From: Paracamarosporium sp. OC-R06-R3 | Taxonomy: Eukaryota; Ascomycota; Dothideomycetes; Pleosporales; Didymosphaeriaceae | Direction of reading: 5' to 3' | Length of the DNA stretch: 38,409 nt | NCBI GenBank assembly: GCA_019828545.1 | Contig: JACVRA010000284.1 | Location: forward strand, 1 to 38,409 | Shown here: positions 19,213 to 30,291 of the stretch, in pieces | Layout of the letters: every line of letters starts with the position of its first letter | Numbering within the stretch: position 1 is the first letter of the stretch | Notes under the pieces: model-generated | The model's database searches: none | The model's input: the letters and a program-made list of their open reading frames with translations, nothing else | What the model was told of the DNA's origin: nothing | Position numbers and translations under genes: made by a program

Positions 19213-20939
19213 GGCGGGATGGGGTTGTGCTCGCAGCGGACGCGAGGGGCGTGTGGTCGACAGTGTGGAGGAAGTGGTGTTCTGCGTGCGCAGAATGGAG
19301 GGCGGGCGGCGTTATAGTGTGGCAGCGTTTAGGCGCGGCGGTGCACAGCCTTGGATGATGCGGACTCGGGCGCAGCAACGTGGGCGAGGCAGCAGGCGTG
19401 CTGGGGGGGGGGGGGGGGCGTCTGCTGCGATGCGACTGTAGCGACGGCAGCGCAGCGTCTGGAGCGCACGGAAAAGGGTCGAGGGCAGCTTTGTGAGAGT
19501 CGAGGGGACACGGCGGGTTTGTAGGGGACCGGGCGATGATGAGGGCCTACCGGGGCCAGCGCTCAGTGGAAGCGTACGCGGCCTGGAGGAGAGCTTGCGT
19601 GGCCAGCGCGCGCCATTGGCTCGCTAACACGCCTCTCACGACGACGCAGTTTCTTTCGCTCAGACGCCGCGGTGAGCAGGCGACTCGTCTGCGCCTGTCC
19701 GCGCGTGTGCTGCTGCGTCGTCGTGGTACTGCGTCGTGGTGCTGCTGCTTGCCGGCGCTGCTTGCTGCCGTCGTCGGTCATGTGCCTCGCTGCCATGTGC
19801 CTGCGATGGGCCTGCCATGTGCCTGCAATGTGCGCTGCGCTGCATCGCATCAACCACCCACCACGCCCTGAGATTGCCCGCTTGCACCGCAGCACCCCAA
19901 TATGCGTTATCGCGCCGCCCACACCCATACAACAGGCGTTGCCCGCCCTCGCACGCCGTCGACGCGCCTGCTCGCCGCCGCGTCATGGCCCTGATTGGCC
20001 TCCCGCGACTACGCAAGCAATAACAGCACGCTTACTGCTTCGGGCGCCCCTGCTCCCTCTCCCCTCAACCGCTTTAAACTGATACATGGTCAATTATCCA
20101 ACACCTCATCCGTCCACTGCTTGCTCACGCCCACGCCAGACACGCAATCGTGCCTGCTGCTTTACCCGCGAGCCCACCGCACCGCACCCTAGCCGCATGC
20201 CAACGCGAATCTCGCCATTCCCCACCATGGCCTCGTCCGTGCCTCGTAACGGGTGGCGTGCTTGGCACATCTTTGCTGTCTGTGTAAGCCACCTGTACAC
20301 GTCCGATGCCACCTCGCCGAGCCGCCTCGTCATTGGCCTCGTGCAACGCTCCTCAGCAAGGCTTGCGAGCACAAAGTCATCGGCCTTCGGCCTCGGCAGC
20401 ACTGGAAATTGGACTTGATTAAATAAGCTTTTCTACTCGTGTCTGTCTGGTGATGCCGACGGGGCCCTCGCACTCGCGTATCCGCCGTATACACTACCGA
20501 TCCCTGGCGCGCAGTGAACCAGCAACAACAACCACCACAATAACGTCCCGGGCATCGGGCAACCCACGTCTAACCACAGCGATCATCAAGCAGAACGTCT
20601 CACGGACCGCTCGCCGTGGCCTCCGCCCGCTGACGACGCTCCTTGATTCGCCGCCCGCCCCCCTCGCTCACATGCCTCGCAAAATGCTCCTCGAGCTTAC
20701 GAAATCGTCTCCATAGTTCATGTCGCGAATCAGGTTAGTCTTGCATCCGACCAAGGTCCACGTCCCGCTCACGCCCAAATTTCTACGAGTGCTCCATCAA
20801 ACCATCAAGGCACCCCTGCCAGGAGCGACCCCTCGAAACCCAAACACAAGCGCCCTTCTCCGAAACAAAAATCATCAAAAACTGGGGAATCTGTGGCAAC
20901 CGTGGTAGGCAATGTTTCGGAAACACCAAAGTAGATACA
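19213..20939. other. GC-rich spacer: PNG1 promoter side and UTP4 3' flank
   Basis: 1.7 kb with long overlapping ORFs on both strands caused by high GC, none resembling a protein. It holds the PNG1 promoter, a 16-base G run, and an imperfect TGCCATGTGCCTGC repeat near 19790-19835. Several short ORFs between 20100 and 20908 were considered and left out. Confidence 0.45.
19403..19418 (+). repeat. Homopolymer G16
   Basis: Sixteen consecutive G residues about 190 bp upstream of the PNG1 start codon. Length in the real genome may vary or be a sequencing artefact. Confidence 0.8.
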
Positions 20940-23700
20940 TTATTCGTGGGTGCCTACGAACCGTGGGGGGAGATCCAGTTCCCATGAAGGCCTCTCCACA
21001 AGCACCACTTCGAGCGGTTGGCCTTCTTTCCCTACGGACACCATGCCCAGTATAGGTCGGTATTGGAACGTATGCCACCATGGCTCCGGTGAGCGTCTGC
21101 GTTGTTCTAGAGCTCCCTCTGCTTCCTGTGCCGCATCACCATTTGTTCCACCCGATGCATCACCCTGTTCTTGTGATCTTCGGAGACTGGTCAGAGCACC
21201 TTGCTCACCCTCGACTTCGTCGTCCGATTCGCCTGTCTGTGCACCGTGTAGCTCGATTTCTGCCGGCGTCTTCGGCTCGTCATCTTCTGCAGTGTCGAAT
21301 CGGCGCATTTTTGTCACGGGCGCATCCTTCTCAGGCACCGCGTCACCCGCACCGTTGGCGCCTTTCCTTGCACTTTCCCTCTTACGCTTCTTGGAAGCCT
21401 TGCTCTCTGCCTCGTCACCATTGACGGAATCTTGCGTCTCGGCTGATTCGGGGATGGGGAGGTCTTTGCTCAAATCGAACATAAACAGCCACCCCTCGCC
21501 ATACAACCAAAGGCGCTGTTGGTTATTGAAATCCCAGATGCACCCTTTGGCTGGAGACTTGAGGATTCGGTACTGTGCCGGGTAGCTGGAAGGTGGGTTA
21601 CGCCTGCTCCATTCTGACAATCGGCCGGCTAGAACTTCAAACAAGAACAACTGCTGGTCGGCAGACACGACAAGTAGACGGTGTTCGGTCTCCGGTAACT
21701 CGTGCGAGTGCGGATGGGGGTTGTGTCGCGTTGGGTGCACCGCAGGGTTACCTCGCGGTTCTGGGCGGGCTGTACTATCTGACGTGGGTTCGAAGGACAG
21801 CAGAGCGGGTGCGGACCTAAGGCGTGGGAACAGATGTGCAGAAGGGTTACGAATCCAACGCTGGCCGAGGAAGGTGATTCGCTCGTTGGAGTCATCCTCA
21901 TCGTCGGACTCATCATCGTCAGCAGATGCGGTTTCGGCCACATACGCGTCGACTTCGGGTGCAGTAACGTCTTCGTGCCCTTCCGTGACCCACGTGTCTA
22001 CGTAGCCTGCCAAATCAGCTACAGCAAAAATTGTGCCGTCCGGAGAGAATTCGGCGTGTGATATGGACCTGGTGTACTGGCCGGAGGGGCTGCTGAGAGG
22101 ATCTGATGGATTTTCACCTCTATCCAATCGGTGCAGTCGCAGAGATTTGTGGAGGGCTCGCGGTCGCTCGTCCTCGGTTCGAATAATGCGTGTCATGGAT
22201 ACTTCGTTCTCAATGTCGATTGTAGCCAGCCATTTGCCGTCGGGCGTAAATCTCACAAGTTTTGCGCCCGAGGACAAAGGCAATTCGATCTTCCTGATAC
22301 GGAGGCCTGAACCTGCTTCTGTGCCCTTTTCGAGCAGTTGAAACAGCTTGACTTCTCTTGCTGTTGAGACTGCCAACAGGCCGCCATCTCGCGTGATGCT
22401 CACGGACGAAATGTTCTCGTCCCCTTGCAAAGCTAGTCGGGCGATGACCTTTGGCTTTTCAATGCTGTCGTCTTGTGCCTTGACGCGCCATATGCGAATT
22501 TCGCAGTTCCACCAGCTGACCATGAGACGAGCTTCAGGGGCACTTATCAGTGGTGGTGAATGGGGCAAAGAAGGAAGACCGCGGCTGAGTTCTTTACCGA
22601 AATTTCGGAGCGGAAGGACAACAGGTTGTGTGTCGATGCCTACATAGTTAGCATGGATCAAAAGCATCGAAAAATGACTTACCTCCAGACACTGTGACGC
22701 TGAGACCTGCCCCGTCATATGAAGCCATTGCCTTCACGTCGTGCTCGTGATATCTCTGGTGAGATACTTCACGCCACTTTCCGCGCTGGTTGGACGTGTA
22801 GTAGCTCGTCCGGCAATCCATACCGCCACTAAACATTTTGGTGCCATCGCGAGATACTGCGAGGTCAAGCACGTCCGCTTCATGAGCTGATATACGCTGG
22901 GTCTGGCTGTAGTTCTTGCCATCATAGACGCATATGTCCCCGTTGGAATCGCCGGATACGAACCCGCCGTTCGGCAGAGTCTTCACCTTCCATACCAGAG
23001 TTTCGCGTGGTCCTCCAGGGCCAGTATTACCGAGAGAAATGTTCCTGATCACGAAACCATTCCTAGCATCGTAAACCCGTATGGTGCTATCGGCAAAGCC
23101 AGCAATGACGGTTCTCCGGTCTTTGAACGTGACGCTCAATACGCGGGCCTTCTTCACCATTGACCGCGCGACGAACTTCTCGAATCTCAGATCGTTGTCT
23201 GCGGTCGAGAGAAGCACCAGGGTGCCGTCTGCGCAGCCTGCAACCAGCTTTTGGGGCGCATCCTCTTCTACTTCGAGGTTCTTGGCGTATTTGGAGAACT
23301 TGGGCTGCGCTGCGAAGCACCACACCTCGCTGTTGTTCCCGTCCGAATGCCTGGCCGGGAGGCCCGTGGCGAGGTCCCATTCCGTAACACTGTTGGAGTA
23401 TCCAATGCTGAACAGGCGCAACTTCCCCGGCGCTGTTTTGCCTCTGCTATCTTTGTAGTCCGGCTCTTGCGTCCATGCCAGGCCTTCCACGCTGCGATCT
23501 TTACCTCCGTAAAACACTCGTTCTTGTTGCCATGCGCCGTTCGCCGGGTTCCAGATTTCAATGTTTCCGTTCGCGCGTCCGACGGCGAGCCTCAAGCCTT
23601 CAGGGTCCTTGTTTCCAAGGGTGGGTTCGGTGTGAGAGAACGCGAGCGCATTTATGGCCGACGGCGGGAAGGGCACGAAGCGCGATCGGTGGATATCCAT
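20940..23700 (-). CDS. UTP4: U3 snoRNP t-UTP subunit Utp4 (WD40)
   Basis: Nucleolar WD40 protein of the t-UTP/UtpA subcomplex, required for pre-rRNA transcription and 18S processing. Exon 1 is 23700-22683 and exon 2 is 22639-20940. The 43-nt intron has GTAAGT, a TGCTAACTATG branch and TAG, and the join VSGG|IDTQ is in phase, giving 905 residues. The start MDIHRSRFVPFPPSAINALA is the characteristic Utp4 N-terminus. WD-type repeats are visible throughout (for example LRLAVGRANGNIEIWNP, TLVLLSTADNDLRF, GFADSTIRVYDARNG, GDSNGDICVYDGKN, DLAVSRDGTKMFSGGMDCR). The second half carries an acidic insert (SADDDESDDEDDSNE) and a basic, KKRKRESARKG-type segment near the C-terminus that could serve nuclear import. 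It diverges from the channel gene to its right. Confidence 0.92.
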
Positions 23701-24494
23701 GGCGATGACGTGGGGTGTGTGGACGTCGTGTCTCGGGGCGAAAGCAAGACGCCTGCACTAGCACTCGGTCGAGAAGGTTACCATTGTCTTGGAGTTTGCC
23801 TTTCGAAGGTGAGCAGAGAAAGTTGGTAGAACTCTTGGCAAGAAATAATTTTAGCGCGACTCGATGCGCCTAGGCTCGGTGGAGCGGTGTATCATTGTTC
23901 CCAGGAACGCCGAACGACGTCTGCTACCTTTTGTCTATACGCGTTGCCCATCTTTAGAGATGGGTTTGTCTTGACACCATTGCTCAAGCAATTGAATCTG
24001 AGGCCCAATGCTGGTAGTCCTGCAATCTTGTTTTGCAGGCCCGTAAAGCTTCTCACTTCACTCTTTCGTCGCGAAGCACTCGAGAGCACGCGAATCGCGG
24101 ATGGAGTAAGGAATGTTTGAAACAATGCACCCGAATTTTGTTGTAGAATTGTTAAGCTGCTATCTACAACTTTACCAGAAAGGTGGAGATTGCTCGTCTG
24201 CCCAGATCACTTCACGTGAGTGCGCGGGCCACGATCTACGTCATCCCTGCCTGCTGCCTGCGCCTTCAATGACATGGTGAGAAACTTGCCCGCATACTTT
24301 CAACGTACACTTCCCAAACTTGGAAGTAATATTTCCTGCGTTTCTTGCTCTTCCTCTGCTCGTTCGACCGACGGAATGACGTCGGCTTGAATTGTACTGC
24401 TCGTTTTGAGGTTCCCTGTGTCGCGTGGCTCGCGTACGTCTAGCCGTTCTTTCAAAAACAGATCACATCTGTGCCTTTCGTCCCCCGTTGCATC
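23701..24494. promoter_or_regulatory. Divergent promoter between UTP4 and the CSC1-type channel
   Basis: A 794-bp spacer between two outward-facing start codons. It contains TTCACGTGAG (a CACGTG E-box) near 24211-24220 and an inverted pair of ORFs of about 77 codons that read as shadows of each other. No RRPE or PAC element with an exact match was seen. Confidence 0.55.
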
Positions 24495-27372
24495 ATGGAG
24501 GCGCAGCAGATTCTCAGTGCCTTCATGAATGACACTCCAAGTGACGGCATGTTAGGAAGTTGGGATGAAAAACCAAAGGTGACTACCCAATAGTCTTGAG
24601 AGATAACTTAGATTAACGTAAGGGACCTTACAGCCGAAAGGCTCCGCTCATAATCTTGCGGCAATAGTATCAGCGTTCGTGCCGACATGGTTTACTGCAA
24701 CCCTCTTCGTTGCTATATTCGTGCTCATCCGCAACCGATATCCCAAGATTTACTCCCCCAGGACTTTCATTGGGATTATCCCGAAGAAGTGCGCACATAC
24801 TTTCAAAGCTCAGATGTATGTTACTGACCATCGACTAGGGATCGCACGCCTTCAGCCAGCCGATCGTACTTCTCATGGCTCCACACCCTCCGCACTGTTC
24901 CTGACAAATTCATCCTCTATCATGAACATCTAGATTCGTATCTGTATCTGCGGTTTTTGCGTACCCTGATTTTCCTCTGCGTTGTGGGGTGTTGCATAAC
25001 CTGGCCAATTCTCTTCCCAATCAATGCGACTGGGGGCGGATCCTCGTCACAGCTCGATCGCATATCGATCGGGAATGTCTCGGATAAGAAGAAGTTGTAT
25101 GCTCATGCCGTAGTCGCGTACGTATACTTCGGCTTCGTCATGTTCACCGTAGCAAGAGAAAGGCTCTGGTTGATAGGACTGAGGCAAGCGTGGAATTTGT
25201 CGAAGCCAACGGCAAGAAGGTTGTCGTCCAGGACTGTTCTTTTCCTCTCAGCACCTACAGCTACACTCGATCAAGAAAATGCCCAGAAATTCTTTGGCGA
25301 AGATGCAGTACGTGTTTGGCCTGCAACCAAGGCGGAGAAACTGCACTCGCTGGTATCCAGCCGGGATTCGGCTATCGAAGAGTTGGAGGCTGCCGAGCTC
25401 AAATTCATACAAAACGTAAAGCAAAAGCTGGATAAGAGTGGGAGCAAGGGAAATAGTGTTTTCTCGAGTTATGACGATATCCCAAATCACATGAAGAAGT
25501 CTTTGCGCCCAACACATACATTGAAGACTCCGCCAACCGGGAAAAAGGTCGATAGCATCGACTGGTATCGCGAGCAAGTCAAGGAAAAAGAAGAAGAGAT
25601 CCAAAAGGCGCGCGATTCCGATTCGAATGGAGAAAGCCAGAGTGGTGCTGCAGCAGTGTTCGTCGAATTTAAGACCCAAGCTGCGGCACAGCGCGCATAT
25701 CAGCAGATCGCGTCTGCGGAAATATTAGCTCTAAACCCAAGGTACACCTCCGTATTGCCTGGAGAGATCATTTGGGGCAACCTTACAATAGCACCGGCGA
25801 ACAGAATATCCAAACAAGGACTTGCGACGGTTCTCGTGGTTGCTATTATTGTGTTCTGGTTGGTAATTTCCCCGCTGTTATATACGTGGAGCTAACAATC
25901 CAAAGGTCAATTCCAATTAGTTTTGTGGGCGCTTGGTCGAATGTGGAGTATCTTGCGAAAACATACAGTTGGTTGAGTTGGCTCAATAAGCTGCCTGAAA
26001 CCATTACCAGCCTCCTAGCTGGGCTAGTGCCCGCAGCACTTCTCAGTGCCCTCGCCTCATTCGTCCCGAATATCTTCAGAGGTAACGTTGGGCCACCGGT
26101 TTTTAAATCCTAGAATTGGAACTGACCAGTCGTAGCTATCTTCAAAGCGTTCGGTGAACCTACAAATACTTCCGTCGAACTCAAAGTACTCAAATGGTAC
26201 TTTGTTTTCCAGGTCCTGCAGGTCTTTTTAGTCAACACAGTAGCTTCCGGTGCCGCTGCTGTACTCTCGCAAGCTGCAAACAATCCTTCATCTATCCCCA
26301 CCATACTTGCAGACAATCTGCCGAGTGCAGCGAACTCGTATCTCACATACTTTATTGTTCAAGGTCTGACGAATGCCTCCAACAATATGCTGAACTACTC
26401 CGACCTCTTGTCTTACATCTTCTTTGACAAGTTTTTCGACAAAACACCGAGGCAGAAGTACAAACGGTATACGCAGTTGAAAGGCATACAGTGGGGAAAG
26501 GTATTTCCTAAGTATGGTAACTTTTTGATCATCGGTATGTACAACCTTGAAGCACAGCACTTCCATCATTGTGCTTACCTCCAACAGCTATTGCATACTC
26601 TTGTATCGCCCCACTCGTTCTTGGCTTTGCCGCCGTCGGTCTCACCTTCTTCTACTTCAGCTACCGCTACATGCTTCTTTTTACCGTCTCACCAAAGATC
26701 GATACAAAAGGCCATTGCTACACGCTGGCTCTGCAGCAAATACTTGGAGGTATCTATATCGCCGAGCTCTGTCTGTTGGGTCTTTTCGGTCTACGGCAAG
26801 CCAAGGGTCCGTCGATCATGATGGGCGTTCTGTTCCTCGCGACAGTACTCTTCAACGCTATGACAAACAAGTATTTCGACCCTTTGGAGAAGTTCCTGCC
26901 TGTAGATCTGAGCGTTGAAGAGGAGGGCGAGGGTGCTCCGCTGCTAAATGACAGAGAAACAGAAGAAGGACTGGTGGAGTCACACGTTCACCGCATCGTT
27001 GAGCGAACTCCTATCCCGTCAAAGTACCTCTCTCCGCTAGCGCGATTTTTCGATCCTCAGCGATACGCTTCGCACCGCGCAATGCGGACGTGGCTCCGCG
27101 AAGACGCAGAGTGGGATGAAGACGATGTTCCACAATATAGCGAGGAGCAGTTGCGGAAGGCATATTTAGATCCTGCTTTTACGAGCCAGACACCGGTGGT
27201 ATGGGTACCAAGAGACGAGGCCAAGGTTAGTAAGAGAATCGTGCAGGACTTGGAGGAAAAGCAAGTGGATGCTAGCGATGAGGGAGCTTGGATTGACGAA
27301 AAGGGTAAACTAAAGTGGAGCATTGATGATTTTGGAAAGGTACCAATCTTCAAGGAAGGAGTGAGGTGGTGA
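24495..27372 (+). CDS. CSC1/OSCA-type osmosensitive cation channel (RSN1/PHM7 family), six exons
   Basis: Plasma-membrane calcium-permeable, stress-gated cation channel family (DUF221). Exons: 24495-24578, 24634-24788, 24839-25858, 25906-26081, 26136-26534 and 26588-27372. All joins are in phase, giving 872 residues. Layout: an N-terminal TM helix (FVPTWFTATLFVAIFVLIRN); HLDSYLYLRFLR with the next two helices; a long cytosolic domain containing the RNA-recognition-like fold (AAAVFVEFKTQAAAQRAYQ); the seven-helix core starting IIVFWSIPISFVGAWSNVEY; and the fungal C-terminal PHM7 extension (TPVVWVPRDEAKVSKRIVQD). Branch sites CTGAC and CTAAC are present. The third intron needs a GTTGGT donor at 25859, which restores FWSIPISFVG. 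The obvious GTAATT four bases downstream would shift the frame. Whether it is the CSC1, RSN1 or PHM7 orthologue was not resolved. Confidence 0.92.
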
Positions 27373-27444
27373 TTCGAAGGTTATAAAATGGGAGAGACAT
27401 GATAGGTTAAGCAATCCGAACACTTTTTCGCGTGCAAGAAACCA

Positions 27445-28034
27445 TCAACGAATGCCCATCTCTTGCGCTATCTGGAGCGACGCTTGATAAGACCTAAGAT
27501 GGTCTTGCAAAGACTGCACCTCTGCCTCGAGTAACTGGATCCGGTCACACGGCTCGTTTGATGCGGTCTGAACCGCTTCCATGATGCTGCGAAGGCCCTG
27601 TATCTCCCTGATGATGTCGCTTTTGTAGGTAGCGAGCGCACTTCCAAAGGCGTTGTGTTGACCGCGGGAAGCTGCCAGCATCTCTCTAATTTGTAGGCCG
27701 TCGCGGACTCGGCTAACAACAGCTATGGAATCAAGGATAGCGTTGGAGAAAGCTTAAAAATTGTTAAAGAGGGCGTTTTCGCATTTGCTAGATTAAGGTA
27801 GAATTCACTGTCCGGCGCTACAAGCAAGTAGAACCCAGCTGGTAAGCAAATATAGACGTAGTCGGTAGTCTTGACGCCGCTCTCTCTTAAGAAGTATCTG
27901 AGCAGCAGCGCCCTGGCTGGGATTTGCTTGACGAAGGAGGGATCGAATATACTACAAATACCACGGAGACGATTTGGGCTACGACTGGGTCCCCTGCTAG
28001 CAATAAAGTGAACAGCCATGAGCAGCACACTCAT
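27445..28034 (-). pseudogene. Frameshifted hypothetical protein with a C-terminal coiled coil
   Basis: Two abutting minus-strand frames look like halves of one protein. The first starts at 28034 and includes LLRYFLRESGVKTTDYVYIC, LPAGFYLLVAPDSEFYLNLA and NAKTPSLTIFK. At about 27750 the sense appears to pass to the other frame: AFSNAILDSIAVVSRVRDGL, then EMLAASRGQHNAFGSALATY. It ends in a heptad-like coil (IQLLEAEVQSLQDHLRSYQA) and stops at 27445. The switch occurs at a TTTTTAAG tract, consistent with a one-base indel. A short unrecognised intron cannot be excluded, since AAG could act as an acceptor. No known domain. Confidence 0.4.
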
Positions 28035-28586
28035 CTTAACGCAAACGAGTGCGTGCTGTCTCCGAAAGGATCTACCAATTCAGCCCGCTAGCGTAGGACA
28101 AACTATTCTTTGGCAATGTCGGTGCAACGAACGTGCCCTTCATCTGACAATAGGGTGATCGTCTCTCTAGCCTTGGTGCCAGACGTCACGACGGATCAAG
28201 AGCTGAAAGACGACCTTTTGGCCAAGCGACGAAGGTCGACTAAGGGACAGGTAGAGAGCGTCATGCTCGACCCTTTACCCACATTCAAGTCTACGCCTCT
28301 ACCAACGCACAGCAGCCCAGACACCTGTTCTACAGCCAGTGATGAGAATCTAGTTCTTGGCCTCTTGACACTGGTAGCCAAGGTCGTGTTATTAGAAGCC
28401 CAGCGTCCTCTTTGAGCAATGTCGATTAAAATGACAACTTTGTTCTAAAAAAGAAAATGCACCATTACGCTTGATATATCGAAGTTTCAACAAGTCTACC
28501 TTAGGTTTCGACGGAATTCCCCTTTTGGGCATAGTCACATTGTTAAGTGCTGCCCTTAGTCGGCGTTCGACCCATATCTCTGCTGG
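28035..28586. other. Spacer with one weak plus-strand ORF
   Basis: Between two minus-strand relics. A 101-codon plus-strand frame (28110-28415, starting MAMSVQRTCPSSDN) has ordinary composition but no family, leader or neighbour support. I do not call it as a gene. Confidence 0.35.
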
Positions 28587-29447
28587 TTATTCTAGCAGAA
28601 AGCTAAGATCATCGACTACTTCGCTCGCAGACTTATATCTGCCTCTCCAACAATTCTGAACAATTTCATCACCCACTTCTGGATGCAGGAGAGGGAAGTT
28701 TCCTTTGCGGTAAGATTCCACAAACTTGGCTCCATCGGCAATGGTCCGAAAGACCATATGTCAGCCGCAGTGTTCCACGGCAGTTCCATGAGAATCTCTG
28801 GGCTCGTCTAAATCGGTGCTCCCACCACGGTGCCAGATGTAGCCCACTTTGAGTCGGCGGGGTAGCATCCACCCAAGTCGCCCAGTTGGACGTTGGAAAA
28901 TCGAATGTCGCCTTCTTGCAGATTAACGAACACGTTATCTGGCTTGACATCTGGATTATCTATCAGTCACACACAGTCCGTCGCTAATTTAAGGTAGCAC
29001 TATACCTGTGTGCACAAACCCATCCTCATGTAAGGTCTTGATTGCCTCTAGTACGCATCGCGACACGTATTTGAGTTCTCTCCTATTTAAAGTTTTCGCA
29101 ACGGACGCGTCTAAAAGGTCTCCTTGCAAATACTTCAGGGCGATAGTTACAGGGAGAGACGGGTCGTCGATTTCATCAATCAAAGGCCGGAGGTGTGGGG
29201 TGCGGTGCTGAAATCTTCCGAGTACATTTCTTTCATTCTCTACCCGCGGGTGATCCCGAACGCTTTTAATCACCACAAGCTCCTGCAAATGATTTCTAGC
29301 AATTATGAGAATTTGTGATAAAGATTAGGCGTATTCTGCTTACTTCGCAAACCACACGGTATTTTGGACTTTTTTCGTGATCGTGTATTTGCTAGCATGT
29401 CCCTTCAGAACTTGGCCGATTCGAAAAAGCGGAGACATAAGCTCAAA
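28587..29447 (-). pseudogene. Serine/threonine protein kinase pseudogene with TAG in the activation segment
   Basis: Exon pieces (minus) 29447-29344, 29295-29006 and 28950-28587. Introns GTAAGC...CTAAT...CTAG and GTATAG...CTGAT...CCAG join in phase. Kinase landmarks in order: SPLFRIGQVLKGHASKYTIT (glycine-loop region), ELVVIKSVRDH (beta-3 lysine), VENERNVLGRFQ (helix C), GFVHTDVKPDNVFVN (catalytic loop, HRD read as HTD), and VQLGDLGGC (DFG read as DLG). Then GAPI-TAG-TSPEIL, where the family has APIW(R/T)SPE, so a tryptophan codon has become a stop at 28808-28810. After AADIWSFG the sense moves to another frame near 28750 (TIADGAKFVESYRKGNF, then NCWRGRYKSASEVV) and stops at 28587. No 5' exon was found upstream of the TTACAG acceptor. 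The fragments resemble ascomycete SRPK-like accessory kinases. Confidence 0.72.
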
Positions 29448-30291
29448 CTGTAAGATAAAGCATAGATGGTTTTGTTGAGGATAAAACAAGAGTTGTGGTC
29501 TGCACAAGAAGTGATAGAAACAAGGATGGACAGCGGAGTGGGCCTTGATGCCAAAATGCTACTGTACTGGGTTACGCGCCCTTGGGTATTACGCGGCCGT
29601 GCACGGTACCGGTATGGTAGTAGTTTCTCTGTGAGGAAAATTTAGCGCGAGTGAGTTAAATTTGCTATACTGTACCGAAATGATCACGTGCCGTCGACTG
29701 CCGGTCGTTATGTGATTTGGTATGCTCTTTGAATTGGGTCTCGTTCTATTTTTAGCACGTCGTTTGTGAGGGTGAGGCGATATGAATCTGGCTTCTACTC
29801 GCCACATACGACCACTCCCAACACCTCAGTATCCCGGCAGCGGAAGGGAAGCCAGTAATTGTCTGAGCACGTTATACCGTCTCGCGCTAATCATCGCTTT
29901 GAAATCGTCATCGTGTCCTGTCGCTATGTAGGCTGTTTCTTTTCCGTTTCGCCAGTCGAGCTAACCGCAAGTAGGTGCCATCGCAGAACCACTACCATCA
30001 TCAGAGTAACGAACCGCGAGTCTAGAAGAGAAGTAACTTCAGTCACCGTAGACTGTAATAAACCCGAATGTCCAGCATCTTTCCGCAACCCAGCGAACAA
30101 TGGAGCAACGAATGAGGCCGAGGTGCCCAAGCTCATTCAGGCTAGCCGCAGATCTTAAACTCAATCACGACACTCACACTGTGGAGGATACATTAGATAG
30201 GCTTTTTCAATTTGAAACGCGACGAGGAAATGTGAACTGCATAAGGTGGCTATATATATGGGCGCCGACTGCCGTCAAGATCAGCCTTTAC
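29448..30291. other. Spacer between kinase-like relics
   Basis: About 840 bp with short ORFs on both strands and no recognised family. A missing 5' exon of the kinase pseudogene, if present, would be here, but I could not identify it. Confidence 0.4.

Noticed and set aside
18443..19378. 311-codon minus-strand ORF overlapping PNG1
   Set aside because: GC-rich shadow of PNG1 exon 1 with proline/arginine/histidine-heavy composition. The PNG1 frame carries the catalytic residues.
19536..20082. Overlapping ORFs on both strands in GC-rich DNA
   Set aside because: Long ORFs in all frames reflect high GC. The translations are C/R/A-rich without domains.
28110..28415. 101-codon plus-strand ORF between relics
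   Set aside because: Composition is unremarkable but there is no family match, leader or splice signal to support it.
28950..28962. Earlier acceptor (TGATAG) for the third kinase exon
   Set aside because: It would insert NPD before the catalytic-loop VKPDN. The CCAG acceptor at 28951 gives the expected HTDVKPDN.
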